A stretch of DNA of 32,677 nucleotides from an uncultured Verrucomicrobia subdivision 3 bacterium (GCA_903870815.1 CAIQEI010000095.1:1-32677); one strand, 5' to 3'; positions 20,822 through 29,264 are shown, counted from the stretch's first letter. Numbers and translations: made by a program. The notes: generated by a model not told the origin, from the letters alone.

Positions 20822-23800
20822 ATGAGCAACGACAAAAAAAACAAGCCCGCCGCACCAAAAACGGCCACCCCGGCCAAGCCCACTGCTCCAGCCATTCAGA
20901 TCAAGGTGCCGCCGATGTTCCGTCGGATTGACTGGCTGGCCTTGATTATCACGTTCGGCACCGTCTGGGCGGTTTACCTCTGGACGCTGGCGCCGGAGCT
21001 GACGCTGGAGGATTCAGGTGAGCTATGCACGGGTTCGTATTATGCGGGCATTCCGCATCCGCCGGGCTATCCGTTCTGGGCGATTTACAGCTGGTTCTGG
21101 ACCTTCATCCTGCCCATCGGCAACGTGGCGTGGCGAGTCGAGGTAGGGCAGTCGTTTGCGGCGGCGATGGGCTGCGGCCTGCTGGCGCTGATGGTATCAC
21201 GCGGCAGCAGCATGTTGATCGAGGGAATAGAGGATTTGAAAGCCATTCCGAGCCGCTGGGAAAACCTCATCTGCATGGTGTCGGGTGGTGTGGCGGGGGC
21301 GCTGCTGGGGCTCGGCGGTTTCATGTGGAAGGAGTCGGTGGTCATCAACCGTATTTCGGTGTTCGGCGTGCCGTGGTTGATCGCCATGCTGGTGCTGCTG
21401 ATGCGGTGGATGTATGCGCCGCAGCAAAGCCGTTATCTCTATCTGGCGATGCTCATTTATGGCTGGATCGCAACCATCCATCAAAGTCTCCTGTTGAGCG
21501 CGCCGGGCGTCGAAATCCTGATCGCCCTCATCTCGTTCCGGCTGGGGCGCGACCTGTTCCTCGGCAACAGCGTCATTTACGTCATCATCCTTTATTTTAT
21601 GAGCGCTGGAACGGTGCCGGCGTTGAATGCCATGACGTTCACGGAAAAGACGATTTTTCACATCGTCGGGGTCGGATCAATCCTGGCGGCGGGCTGGTTG
21701 TGGACGAAGACCGGAAAGATTTTGACGGAGTGGAAATCCATTCTATTGATGGGCGTAATGTGGACGGCGGGTGTTCTGGTCTATCTTTACGAACCCGTTT
21801 CTGGGATGACCGATCCGCCCATGCAATGGGGTTATCCGCGCACGGTAGAGGGCTTTTTCCACGCCTTGAGCCGCGGCCAATACGGCACGGGCGAAGGCAC
21901 CAATGTATTTCAGGATCCCACCCGCTTTGCCTGGCAACTCTGGTATCTGGCCAAGGGCTTGTCCGAGTCGTTCAGCTGGGTTTATATGTTTATCGGCCTG
22001 ATACCGTTTCTGTTCATCCGAAAAATGCACCAGCGGGAACGCTCCTGGATTCTGGGGGTGACCACCATTTATCTGTTCCTTTCCGTGCTGCTGGTCATCA
22101 TTTTGAATGTCAGCGCCGATCGTTCCACCTCCGATCTGAACAAGGTTTTCTTCACCGCATCCCACGCGATTTTTGCAATGATGATCGGCTATGGGCTGAC
22201 GATATTGGCCGCCTATGTTGCCACGCATTACGAAAAGATCCGGCGCTGGTGCTTTGTCGGGGGCGGGGTGGCGCTGGTGGTGGCGATTTTCTGCCTGCTG
22301 GACGCGGCGGGCAAACTTTACTACGGCCCAGCCGGCGAAATCAGCCTGTCGCAACTGCCCCACCACATCGCGCTGGCTTTTGACAAGGACCAAAATGGAC
22401 TACCCATTTTTTCCGGCCTCATTCTGGTGGCACTTCCGGTCATTTTCCTCCTCGCCCTGCTGGTTTATCGCAAGCGCGGCCCGGTGCTCATCCTACTCGG
22501 CCTATTCGCCATCACCCCGGTCAGCTCCGGCCTGTCCCACTGGTATAATTGCGAGCAACGCAACCACTGGTTCGGCTACTGGTTCGGCCACGACATGTTC
22601 ACGCCTCCGTTCAAGGATCCCCAGAGCGGCAAACTGAGCTACGACAATTCGCGCCGCGCCGGACTCCTGAAAGACCCGCTGAACGCCAAGCTCATCTATC
22701 CGGAAATGGCGCGCGACACGGTGCTTTTCGGCGGCACCGACCCAGGCCGGTTCTGCCCGACTTATATCATCTTTTGCGAAAGCTTCATTCCGCACCGCTG
22801 CCAGCCGGAACAGGACCAGAAATTTGACCGGCGCGACGTGTACATCATCACCCAAAATGCGCTGGCGGACGGCACTTATTTGGATTATCTCCGCGCCCAA
22901 TACAACCGGTCCAAACAGATTGACCCGCCGTTTTTCAGCGAGCTTTCGAAATATCTCTTCGGCATAGCCTTTGGACCGGCCAATGCCGACTCCGGCCCCT
23001 TTGCGCTCGTGAACCAGGCGCTTTACTACACGCTTGACGTGCCATTCACGAAGTGGGGCACTTACGTGGAAGCCTACCGGCGCAAGGCCGGCGTTTATCC
23101 GCCAAACGAAATTTACATCCCTTCGCCCGAGGATTCGCGGAAATGCTTTCAGGATTACACCGATGATGTCGGCCGGCGCATGTCGCACGATCAACAATTT
23201 CCCAATGAACCCAGGCAGATTCAACCCGGCGAGGAACCCAACATCGTTAGGGATGCCGATGGCCGGGAACAGGTCCAGGTTTCCGGCAATATTGCCGTCA
23301 TGAAGATCAACGGCCTGCTCTGCAAGGTGATTTTTGACAACTGCCCGACGAATGAATTTTACGTCGAGGAAAGTTTCCCGCTCGACTGGATGTATCCCTA
23401 CGAAACCCCGTTCAGCGTCATCATGAAGATCAACCGCAACCCGCTGCCCGAGCTGACGCAAGACGTGTTCGATCTCGACCACAAGTTCTGGAATGATTTC
23501 ACCCCGCGACTTTGCGGCAACTGGATCACCTATGACACCTCCGTCAGCAACATCTGCGACTTCGTCGAACGCACCTACATCCGAAATAATTACAAGGGCT
23601 ACACCGGCGACCGCGCGTTTGTCCGCGACGACGACGCCCAGAAGGCCTTCTCCAAACTACGCAGTTCGCAGGCAGGCATGTATGCCTGGCGCCTGAGCCC
23701 GCAATGCCCGCCGGAATACCGCCAGAAAACCGCCGCCAGCCAGGCCGCCCTGATTCGTGAGACCGACTATGCTTTCAAGCAGGCCTTCGCCTTCTGTCCA

Positions 23801-24487
23801 TATAGCCCGGAAGCCGTGTTTCGTTACATCAACTTCCTGATGCAAATGGCCCAGTCCGAGGAAATGGCCGGACGCCCCGATCAGGCCTCACACCTGTTCG
23901 ATGACGCCATCCTCGTCGCCCAAACCTGCAAGAAACTGGATCCTTACAACGACCAGATCACTGGCCTCATCAAAACTGTGCAGGACTACAAGACCCAGTC
24001 GATGGGCCACGCTCAGGCCGTCAGCCAGATTAACCAGATGGAAGCCACCGCCCATAGCAACCCCAATGACGTCCGTAACCTGATCTCCCTCGGCGTCTAC
24101 TACGCTCAGATGCAGCAAACCAACCGCGCCGTCGAACTCTTCGACGAGGCGCTCACCAGCACCAACCTGAAATATTCCGAAGCCAACGCCGTTGCCGGCT
24201 ACTTTTTCCAACTCAACAACCTGCCCCGGATGCTGGCTGCTCTGCAAAAACTCGTCGACCTCGCGCCGAACGAACCCGAACCGCGCTACAACGTAGCCGC
24301 ACTTCACGCTTACCTCGGACAGACCGCACCCGCGCTCGCCAGCCTCAAGGTCGCGCTCGACCTGAACGCGCAGCGGCTCAAGACCAACCCCGCTGCAGCC
24401 GATTTGCTTGCCCATGCTCGCTCCGACGCCCAGCTGAACCCCCTGCGCGGCCTCCCGGAATTCCAGAAACTCGTCCCGCCCCAGTAA
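20822..24487 (+). CDS. DUF2723 putative GT-C glycosyltransferase with C-terminal TPRs
   Basis: Large membrane protein of 1221 residues. A Lys/Pro/Ala-rich cytoplasmic head (1-35) is followed by about twelve hydrophobic segments to residue 590. The first extracytoplasmic loop carries the DUF2723 signature LAPELTLEDSGELCTGSYYA then GIPHPPGYPFWA; acidic residues there resemble the catalytic loop of PMT/ArnT-type GT-C enzymes. A soluble region (about 600-950) and degenerate TPRs at the C-terminus (AVELFDEALTSTNLKYSEANA, MLAALQKLVDLAPNEPEPRYN) follow, probably outside the cytoplasm. The likely role is transfer of a polyprenol-linked sugar to proteins or envelope glycans; this is inference. Start ATG 20822, without a clear Shine-Dalgarno. 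Confidence 0.88.
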   Translation: MSNDKKNKPAAPKTATPAKPTAPAIQIKVPPMFRRIDWLALIITFGTVWAVYLWTLAPELTLEDSGELCTGSYYAGIPHPPGYPFWAIYSWFWTFILPIGNVAWRVEVGQSFAAAMGCGLLALMVSRGSSMLIEGIEDLKAIPSRWENLICMVSGGVAGALLGLGGFMWKESVVINRISVFGVPWLIAMLVLLMRWMYAPQQSRYLYLAMLIYGWIATIHQSLLLSAPGVEILIALISFRLGRDLFLGNSVIYVIILYFMSAGTVPALNAMTFTEKTIFHIVGVGSILAAGWLWTKTGKILTEWKSILLMGVMWTAGVLVYLYEPVSGMTDPPMQWGYPRTVEGFFHALSRGQYGTGEGTNVFQDPTRFAWQLWYLAKGLSESFSWVYMFIGLIPFLFIRKMHQRERSWILGVTTIYLFLSVLLVIILNVSADRSTSDLNKVFFTASHAIFAMMIGYGLTILAAYVATHYEKIRRWCFVGGGVALVVAIFCLLDAAGKLYYGPAGEISLSQLPHHIALAFDKDQNGLPIFSGLILVALPVIFLLALLVYRKRGPVLILLGLFAITPVSSGLSHWYNCEQRNHWFGYWFGHDMFTPPFKDPQSGKLSYDNSRRAGLLKDPLNAKLIYPEMARDTVLFGGTDPGRFCPTYIIFCESFIPHRCQPEQDQKFDRRDVYIITQNALADGTYLDYLRAQYNRSKQIDPPFFSELSKYLFGIAFGPANADSGPFALVNQALYYTLDVPFTKWGTYVEAYRRKAGVYPPNEIYIPSPEDSRKCFQDYTDDVGRRMSHDQQFPNEPRQIQPGEEPNIVRDADGREQVQVSGNIAVMKINGLLCKVIFDNCPTNEFYVEESFPLDWMYPYETPFSVIMKINRNPLPELTQDVFDLDHKFWNDFTPRLCGNWITYDTSVSNICDFVERTYIRNNYKGYTGDRAFVRDDDAQKAFSKLRSSQAGMYAWRLSPQCPPEYRQKTAASQAALIRETDYAFKQAFAFCPYSPEAVFRYINFLMQMAQSEEMAGRPDQASHLFDDAILVAQTCKKLDPYNDQITGLIKTVQDYKTQSMGHAQAVSQINQMEATAHSNPNDVRNLISLGVYYAQMQQTNRAVELFDEALTSTNLKYSEANAVAGYFFQLNNLPRMLAALQKLVDLAPNEPEPRYNVAALHAYLGQTAPALASLKVALDLNAQRLKTNPAAADLLAHARSDAQLNPLRGLPEFQKLVPPQ

Positions 24488-24490
24488 TAT

Positions 24491-24512
24491 CGAATTTCAA
24501 ATTTGAAATTCG
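24491..24512. repeat. 22-bp perfect palindrome upstream of grpE
   Basis: CGAATTTCAAA is followed immediately by its exact reverse complement, starting 4 bases after the DUF2723 stop and ending 55 bases before the first grpE ATG. It could be an operator, a terminator-like cruciform or a short AT-rich dispersed repeat. It is not the CIRCE element of HrcA. Confidence 0.6.
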
Positions 24513-24528
24513 CACGGCGTCTTGTCCG

Positions 24529-24557
24529 TTGCCCGGCAATCGCGCCTCTGTTATCGT
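24529..24557 (+). promoter_or_regulatory. Candidate sigma70-type promoter of grpE
   Basis: TTGCCC (24529-24534), a 17-base spacer and TATCGT (24552-24557). If real, transcription would begin near 24564, giving an almost leaderless message for ATG 24568 or a short leader for ATG 24589. The match is modest. Confidence 0.25.
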
Positions 24558-24567
24558 ATGCTTCTGA

Positions 24568-25140
24568 ATGTTCGGACGTAAACAGCCTATGAGCAAAACC
24601 AAAACTGAATTGCCCGAGCCCGATGGCGCCGGCCTGGCGGAGAATGCGGCGCTTACGCCGGAACAGCTGGAGGAACTCAAATCACGCGCCGTCAAGGCAG
24701 ATGAAAACTGGGACCGACTGCTCCGCACGACCGCCGACTTCGACAATTTCAAGAAACGCGCCGCCCGCGAGAAGATCGAGTCCGCGCAATATGCCAGCTT
24801 CACGCTGATCCAGAAAATTCTGCCGGTCCTCGACAATTTTGAAATGGCCCTGGCCGCCGCGCAGAGCGCCAAGGGCGACAAGCTCGCCGCGCTTGAATCG
24901 GGCGTGCTGATGATCCAGCAGCAGTTGAAAAGCGCCCTCGTCGAGACGGGCCTGGAGGAGGTTAACGCCACCGGCCAGCCGTTCGACCCGAATGTCCACG
25001 AAGCCGTATCCCAGCACGAATCAGCCGAGGTCGCCGAGGGCAATGTTCTGCAACAGCTTCGCAAAGGCTACAAATTCAAGGACCGCCTGCTCCGTCCCGC
25101 GACCGTCGTCGTGGCTAAAAAACCGGCAACCTCCGCCTGA
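24568..25140 (+). CDS. grpE: GrpE nucleotide exchange factor
   Basis: Co-chaperone that releases ADP from DnaK. 190 residues from ATG 24568, or 183 from the in-frame ATG 24589 (MSKTKTELPE). An acidic, disordered head leads to the long dimerising coiled coil (about 30-85, with LRTTADFDNFKKRAAREK) and the C-terminal beta-domain containing GQPFDPNVHEAVSQ and RKGYKFKDRLLRPATVVVAK, the GrpE signature region. It lies 44 bases upstream of dnaJ; dnaK is not in the window. The second ATG is a plausible start if the candidate promoter is real. Confidence 0.95.
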   Translation: MFGRKQPMSKTKTELPEPDGAGLAENAALTPEQLEELKSRAVKADENWDRLLRTTADFDNFKKRAAREKIESAQYASFTLIQKILPVLDNFEMALAAAQSAKGDKLAALESGVLMIQQQLKSALVETGLEEVNATGQPFDPNVHEAVSQHESAEVAEGNVLQQLRKGYKFKDRLLRPATVVVAKKPATSA

Positions 25141-25184
25141 TTTCAGCGGCGCGCAAATCGTAAATCTCCAATTGTAAATTCTCC

Positions 25185-26324
25185 ATGGCCAAACGCGATT
25201 ACTACGAAACCCTGGGCGTCCCGCGCGGCGCGAGTGATGAGGAGATCAAGAAAGCCTACCGCAAGCAGGCCGTCAAATTCCACCCGGACAAAAATCCGGG
25301 CGACAAGCAGGCCGAGGAGAATTTCAAGGAACTCGGCCACGCCTACGAAATCTTGAGCGACCAGCAAAAGCGCGCCGCCTACGACCAATACGGCCATGAT
25401 GCCTTCGACCCCCGGGCTCGAGCGCGGGGCGGCTTCGCCAGCGGGGGCGGCTTCCACGATCCGTTCGACATCTTCCGCGAGGTCTTCGGCGGCAGCGGCG
25501 GGGGCATTTTTGAAAATCTCTTCGGCGGCGGCCAGGATCCGAACGGACCGCAGCGGGGTGACGATCTGCGTTACGACTTGCAGATTTCTCTGGAAGAAGC
25601 CGCGCTCGGCTGCGAGAAGGAAATCTCCGTCACCAAGCCCGACCCCTGTGAACACTGTCACGGCGCGGGTGCGGAACCCGGTTCCAAGATGCGCACCTGC
25701 GCCACCTGCGGTGGACGCGGTCAGGTGCTCACCTCACGCGGCATTTTCAGCATCGCGCAGACCTGTCCGCATTGCAAAGGCGCGGGGCGCATCCTCGAAA
25801 AACCCTGCCGGAAATGTTCCGGCAGCGGAAAATATGAGCGCACGTCCAAAATCAAGCTGCGCATCCCCGCCGGCGTCGAGGGCGGCTCGCGCCTGCGGTC
25901 CGCCGGCAGCGGCGAGGCCGGCGCGCGCAGCGGCCCGGCCGGCGACCTTTATGTTTTCTTGCAGGTCAAACCGCACGAGATTTTTTCGCGCGAAGGCGAC
26001 GACCTGCTGTGCGAAGTTCCGGTCAGCTTCTTCCAGGCGACACTCGGCGCGGAGATCGAGGTGCCGACGCTGCAAGGGAAGGCAGCGGTAAAAATCCCCG
26101 CCGGCACGCAACCCGGGACGCTGCTGCGCCTCAAAGGCCGCGGCGTGAAAAATTTGCAGGGCCACGGCCAGGGCGATTTGCACGTCCGCGTGCAAGTCGA
26201 GGTGCCGACGCATCTGAACGGCGAGCAGAAGCACAAGCTCGAGGAATTCGCCGCGCTTTGCGACGGCCGGGAAGCGCCGCTGACAAAAAGTTTCTTCGAG
26301 AAGGCGAAAAAGTTTTTTGGGTGA
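25185..26324 (+). CDS. dnaJ: Chaperone protein DnaJ
   Basis: Hsp40 co-chaperone of 379 residues with the full type I layout. J domain 1-70 with HPDKNPGD; Gly/Phe-rich linker (GGFASGGGFHDPFDIFREVF and FGGSGGGIFENLFGGG); four zinc-finger motifs CEHCHGAG, CATCGGRG, CPHCKGAG and CRKCSGSG; then the C-terminal substrate-binding domains (LLCEVPVSFFQATLGAEIEV). It stimulates DnaK ATPase and binds unfolded proteins in the cytoplasm. The ATG at 25185 gives the canonical MAKRDYYETLGV start. The stop codon (GGG TGA) is the first part of a GTGACGGGTGAC repeat that fills the gap to rsmE. Confidence 0.98.
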   Translation: MAKRDYYETLGVPRGASDEEIKKAYRKQAVKFHPDKNPGDKQAEENFKELGHAYEILSDQQKRAAYDQYGHDAFDPRARARGGFASGGGFHDPFDIFREVFGGSGGGIFENLFGGGQDPNGPQRGDDLRYDLQISLEEAALGCEKEISVTKPDPCEHCHGAGAEPGSKMRTCATCGGRGQVLTSRGIFSIAQTCPHCKGAGRILEKPCRKCSGSGKYERTSKIKLRIPAGVEGGSRLRSAGSGEAGARSGPAGDLYVFLQVKPHEIFSREGDDLLCEVPVSFFQATLGAEIEVPTLQGKAAVKIPAGTQPGTLLRLKGRGVKNLQGHGQGDLHVRVQVEVPTHLNGEQKHKLEEFAALCDGREAPLTKSFFEKAKKFFG

Positions 26325-26366
26325 CGGGTGACAAGGTTTGCCCGCCACTCGCCACTGGTCACCCCG
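26319..26366. repeat. GTGACGGGTGAC-type inverted repeat between dnaJ and rsmE
   Basis: GGGTGACGGGTGAC at the dnaJ stop is mirrored by CACTGGTCACCCC before the rsmE ATG, with CCCGCCACTCGCCACT between. It shares GTGACGGGTG with the repeat in der, suggesting one dispersed family. It could also act as a weak terminator or RNA 3'-end structure. Confidence 0.5.
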
Positions 26367-26369
26367 ATT

Positions 26370-27116
26370 ATGCATCGCTTTTATCTGCCGCCGGAAAACT
26401 GCCGCGGCGAATTACTGCGGCTGGACGGACGCGAAGCGCATCACGCCCTCCACGTCCTGCGCCTGCGACGCGGAGAACGCGTGACCTTGCTCGACGGTGC
26501 GGGTCACGAAATGCTTTGCGAGGTGGAGGGTGCCGTGAACGATTCCCTCGGGCTGGCGATGAAGGAAAATAAGCACACGCCCGCGCCCGCCTGCGCCATC
26601 ACGCTGCTCGTGGCCGTCCCCAAGGGAAAGCTCATCGAAAGCATCATCCAGAAGGCGGTGGAACTCGGCGCGCACCGGATCGTGCCGCTGCTCACGGAAC
26701 GCGTGGTGACGGAGCTCGACGACGCCGGCGCGGAGGCCAAGCGCGCGAAATGGCAGACCGTGGCCATCGAAGCCATCAAGCAGTGCGGCGCGCCATGGCT
26801 GCCAAAAGTGGAGGCGCCGGAGACTATCGCAGAATTTCTGGCCCGCGGCGAAAACTTTGAACTCGCCTTGGTCGGCTCATTGCAGACCGAGCGCCGGCAC
26901 CCGCGCGAATGGATTCGGGCATTTCAGCAGCAGCATGGACGCCAGCCGCAGAGTGCTGCCGCGTGGATCGGGCCGGAAGGAGATTTCACGGTGGCTGAAT
27001 TGCGGGCCATCGAAGCTGCCGGGGCGAAAGCCGTCACACTCGGCCCACTTACGCTGCGCGTCGAGACGGCAGCAATTTACTGCCTGTCGATTTTGAATTA
27101 CGAAATACCGGGATGA
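26370..27116 (+). CDS. rsmE: 16S rRNA (uracil1498-N3)-methyltransferase RsmE
   Basis: SPOUT-class methyltransferase of 248 residues that methylates U1498 of 16S rRNA. The N-terminal PUA-like domain begins MHRFYLPPE and contains HALHVLRLRRGERVTLLDG; the C-terminal trefoil-knot domain has KLIESIIQKAVELG, ERVV, and the SAM-binding knot WIGPEGDFTVAE followed by LGPLTLRVETAA. GPEGDF replaces the common GPEGGF, a minor change. The ATG at 26370 matches the family N-terminus. It is 45 bases from dnaJ, forming grpE-dnaJ-rsmE, an order seen in other bacteria. Confidence 0.95.
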   Translation: MHRFYLPPENCRGELLRLDGREAHHALHVLRLRRGERVTLLDGAGHEMLCEVEGAVNDSLGLAMKENKHTPAPACAITLLVAVPKGKLIESIIQKAVELGAHRIVPLLTERVVTELDDAGAEAKRAKWQTVAIEAIKQCGAPWLPKVEAPETIAEFLARGENFELALVGSLQTERRHPREWIRAFQQQHGRQPQSAAAWIGPEGDFTVAELRAIEAAGAKAVTLGPLTLRVETAAIYCLSILNYEIPG

Positions 27117-27133
27117 ACCGCCGAACGGCGCCT

Positions 27134-27289
27134 TCAGCGTTTGGAATTCACGAAGAACATGACCAACACAACGGTGGCCCCAAAAATGGCCGCAATCAAA
27201 ACCACCCAGAGCATGATCCGGGTCTGCTTTTTGCGTTGCCAAGGAGCCAGACGCGGAAACATCAATTTTCCCAGAAATTTCAGCGGCAT
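27134..27289 (-). CDS. Small single-helix membrane protein
   Basis: 51 residues from ATG 27289. A basic N-terminal half (KFLGKLMFPRLAPWQRKKQTR) is followed by one strong membrane helix (IMLWVVLIAAIFGATVVLVMFF) and NSKR. An in-frame TTG at 27376 would overlap the upstream stop in a TTGA and add 29 residues, but that extension looks less protein-like. I do not recognise a family. It is downstream of the 77-residue conserved-looking protein and converges on rsmE with only 17 bases between. Confidence 0.65.
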   Translation of the reverse strand: MPLKFLGKLMFPRLAPWQRKKQTRIMLWVVLIAAIFGATVVLVMFFVNSKR

Positions 27290-27372
27290 AATATTCTTCT
27301 GAATGATTAACTTCAGATAAGCCGAAATGCCCCAGCTGTCCAGTCCGATTTGCAGGGGACGTCCCGCATGGC

Positions 27373-27606
27373 TCAAGCCGGCTGCGTTTCGGCGAGACCC
27401 CGGCCGCGGCCGTGGTTCAGGTTGATGAGCTGCCGGGTTTCGATGATGTAGCCGACGATGTTGAACTTGCCAATCGCCTCTTTTTTCGCCGCGTCGAAGG
27501 CGGTGCCGGTTTGGGAAAAGCGTTTGCCGTCAGCGGCAATTTTGGTCCAGCGGCTATCGCCGGTGAGGTATTCGAGGTTGTCCGCGTTTTCGATGAGGAT
27601 ATTCAT
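27373..27606 (-). CDS. Small protein of unknown function, conserved-looking
   Basis: 77 residues from ATG 27606 (MNILIENADNLEYL). The sequence is soluble, with the core NLEYLTGDSRWTKIAADGKRF, then AAKKEAIGKFNIVGYI and a final INLNHGRGRGLAE. It has aromatic and Gly positions typical of a folded small domain; no signal peptide, cysteine pair or membrane helix. Similar small proteins occur in Verrucomicrobiota and Planctomycetota as far as I recall, without assigned function. It sits between the ArfB-like gene (91-base gap) and the small membrane protein. Confidence 0.65.
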   Translation of the reverse strand: MNILIENADNLEYLTGDSRWTKIAADGKRFSQTGTAFDAAKKEAIGKFNIVGYIIETRQLINLNHGRGRGLAETQPA

Positions 27607-27697
27607 GAATCTCAATCTAGCAGAGGTATCGACATAACCGGCATGCTATCTTGAAATATCTTTATTCTGGAACACGCGACCGGCGGCGAATCAAAAA

Positions 27698-28111
27698 TCA
27701 TTCCAGCGCCACCGGCCGGCGCGCGGCTTTTTTGCCGGCGTGATGGGATTTGTCGGCGAGCATCTTGTTCTTGGCGCGGCGGGAGCGCTTGCGCTTCTGG
27801 CGGCGGATTTTCTCGATTTCCGAGCGCCGGGCGGCCACGAAGCCATTCTTCCGCTCTTCAAGTTTGTCGAGCAGCAGGCGGCGGGCGATAAAGCGGTTAA
27901 GCCCCTGCTGGCGCGTCTCCTGGCATTTGACCGCCACGCCCGTCGGGCGGTGCAGCAGCATGACGCAGGTGGAAACCTTGTTGACGTTCTGACCGCCATG
28001 ACCACCAGAGCGGACAAAGCTTTCCTCGATGTCCACCTCGCGCACACCCAGCGCGGCCAGGCGCTGCGCAAGGTGGTTCTCTTTTTCAAAGCTGACAGGA
28101 AATGCACCCAT
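27698..28111 (-). CDS. ArfB-like peptide chain release factor homologue
   Basis: 137-residue protein with the RF catalytic domain but no codon-recognition domain, expected to release peptides from stalled ribosomes. The GGQ loop is intact ([18 protein letters not shown] at about 39-41), and [17 protein letters not shown] is the following conserved segment. The last 45 residues are strongly basic ([17 protein letters not shown]), like the ArfB/C12orf65 tail that enters the mRNA channel. I chose ATG 28111 ([14 protein letters not shown]); upstream in-frame codons lie in sequence that looks non-coding. The upstream gap holds two perfect hairpins and diverges from the RluA-like gene. Confidence 0.88.
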   Translation of the reverse strand: MGAFPVSFEKENHLAQRLAALGVREVDIEESFVRSGGHGGQNVNKVSTCVMLLHRPTGVAVKCQETRQQGLNRFIARRLLLDKLEERKNGFVAARRSEIEKIRRQKRKRSRRAKNKMLADKSHHAGKKAARRPVALE

Positions 28112-28180
28112 GAAAAGACTGTAATGGTTAGAAGCTTCCGCCCCAATCATAAATTCCGATCGCATTAACCGCCCAGCGAC

Positions 28181-28199
28181 AATGAACCTCCGGTTCATT
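28181..28199. promoter_or_regulatory. Perfect hairpin in the divergent intergenic region
   Basis: AATGAACC and GGTTCATT pair perfectly around TCC, in the 175-base gap between the ArfB-like gene (minus) and the RluA-like gene (plus). A candidate operator or leader structure; no T-run follows. Confidence 0.4.
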
Positions 28200-28252
28200 A
28201 GTTTCAGGCCGCCCTCGGATGATGGTTCAGGCAATCAATCCACAAACGTTTT

Positions 28253-28269
28253 GATTCCGACACGGAATC
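28253..28269. promoter_or_regulatory. Second perfect hairpin, 17 bases before the RluA-like ATG
   Basis: GATTCCG and CGGAATC pair perfectly around ACA, close to the start at 28287, where it could affect translation initiation or be an operator half-site pair. Confidence 0.4.
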
Positions 28270-28286
28270 CGAGTTAAGTTAGCCTG

Positions 28287-29264
28287 ATGTATAGCACCCC
28301 GCCACAGGAGTCAAACCTGGCCCGTCGTCACGAGGCGATCCGCCGGGCGGTCACGCCCTTACCAGGGAGTCAGCCTCGCGACCACTTCCGACCGCTCAAC
28401 ATACCCGGCCATTGCGACGGTTTGACCCTGCTGACGGCGCTGGGGCGCATGGTGGGGAATATGCCGGAGACCGACTGGCAGGCGGAATTCAACCAGGGCC
28501 GAATTGTGAACCTGGAACAGCAGGCGGCCGCCGCCACGCAATTCGTCCGGTCTGGACAGCGCTACCAGCATCTATTCCCGGCCGTGACAGAGCCGGAGGT
28601 GAATGGCGCGGTGGAAATTTTGCACGAGGACGAGGCCTTGATCGTGGTGAACAAGCCCGCCCCCCTGCCGATGCATGCCGGCGGCAGATTTTATCTCAAC
28701 ACGCTCCAGCATATCCTGAACGCAGCCTATCATCCGCAGACGCCGCGCCCGGCGCACCGGCTAGACGCCAACACGACCGGCCTAGTGCTGGTGACGCGCA
28801 CGCGGATTTTTGCCGGCCGGCTGCAGGCGCAATTCGCCCAGGGGCGCGTCGAGAAAACGTATCTGGTCCGCACGCAGGGCCAACTGCCGGCGGATGAATT
28901 TCATTGCGACGCGCCCATCAGCACCGGGCCCGGTGAAGGGTGTTCGCGCACCGTGGATCCGGACAACGGGCGGCCGGCGCGCACGGAATTTCGCCGGCTC
29001 CGGCGCATAGCGGATGGCACAAACCTGCTCGAGGCGCGGCCCTTGACGGGCCGCACGAACCAGATCCGCGTCCATCTCTGGCAGCTGGGGCTGCCCGTGT
29101 GCGGCGATGCAATTTACCTGCCCGGCTGGCAGCTCGGCCGCACGCAGACGCTGGCGGTGGGTGATTCGCCGCTATGTCTCCACGCGGCCCGGGTAAAATT
29201 TCTTCATCCGGCCAGCGGAGAACCGGTGGAGTTCAGCGCCCCATCACCGTCATGGGCAAAATAA
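28287..29264 (+). CDS. RluA-family pseudouridine synthase
   Basis: Converts a uridine in RNA to pseudouridine; 325 residues. The catalytic motif HRLDANTTGLVLVTR (Asp160) and the conserved VVNKPAPLPMHAGG, KTYLVRTQG and TGRTNQIRVHLWQLG segments identify the RluA family. The N-terminal 100 residues include a region (DGLTLLTALGRMVGNMPETDWQAEFNQGRI) that resembles an S4-like RNA-binding domain with RIVNLE. The RNA target cannot be assigned. ATG 28287 follows the perfect hairpin by 17 bases. Its 3' end lies about 100 bases before the chosen start of the PagL-like gene. Confidence 0.9.
   Translation: MYSTPPQESNLARRHEAIRRAVTPLPGSQPRDHFRPLNIPGHCDGLTLLTALGRMVGNMPETDWQAEFNQGRIVNLEQQAAAATQFVRSGQRYQHLFPAVTEPEVNGAVEILHEDEALIVVNKPAPLPMHAGGRFYLNTLQHILNAAYHPQTPRPAHRLDANTTGLVLVTRTRIFAGRLQAQFAQGRVEKTYLVRTQGQLPADEFHCDAPISTGPGEGCSRTVDPDNGRPARTEFRRLRRIADGTNLLEARPLTGRTNQIRVHLWQLGLPVCGDAIYLPGWQLGRTQTLAVGDSPLCLHAARVKFLHPASGEPVEFSAPSPSWAK

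Noticed and set aside
24488-24567. CIRCE element for HrcA control of grpE-dnaJ
   Set aside because: The TTAGCACTC-N9-GAGTGCTAA consensus is absent; the palindrome present has a different sequence and no spacer.
27117-27133. CGCCGAACGGCG as a bidirectional terminator between rsmE and the small membrane gene
   Set aside because: The stem is only five base pairs with a two-base loop and no T-run on either side.
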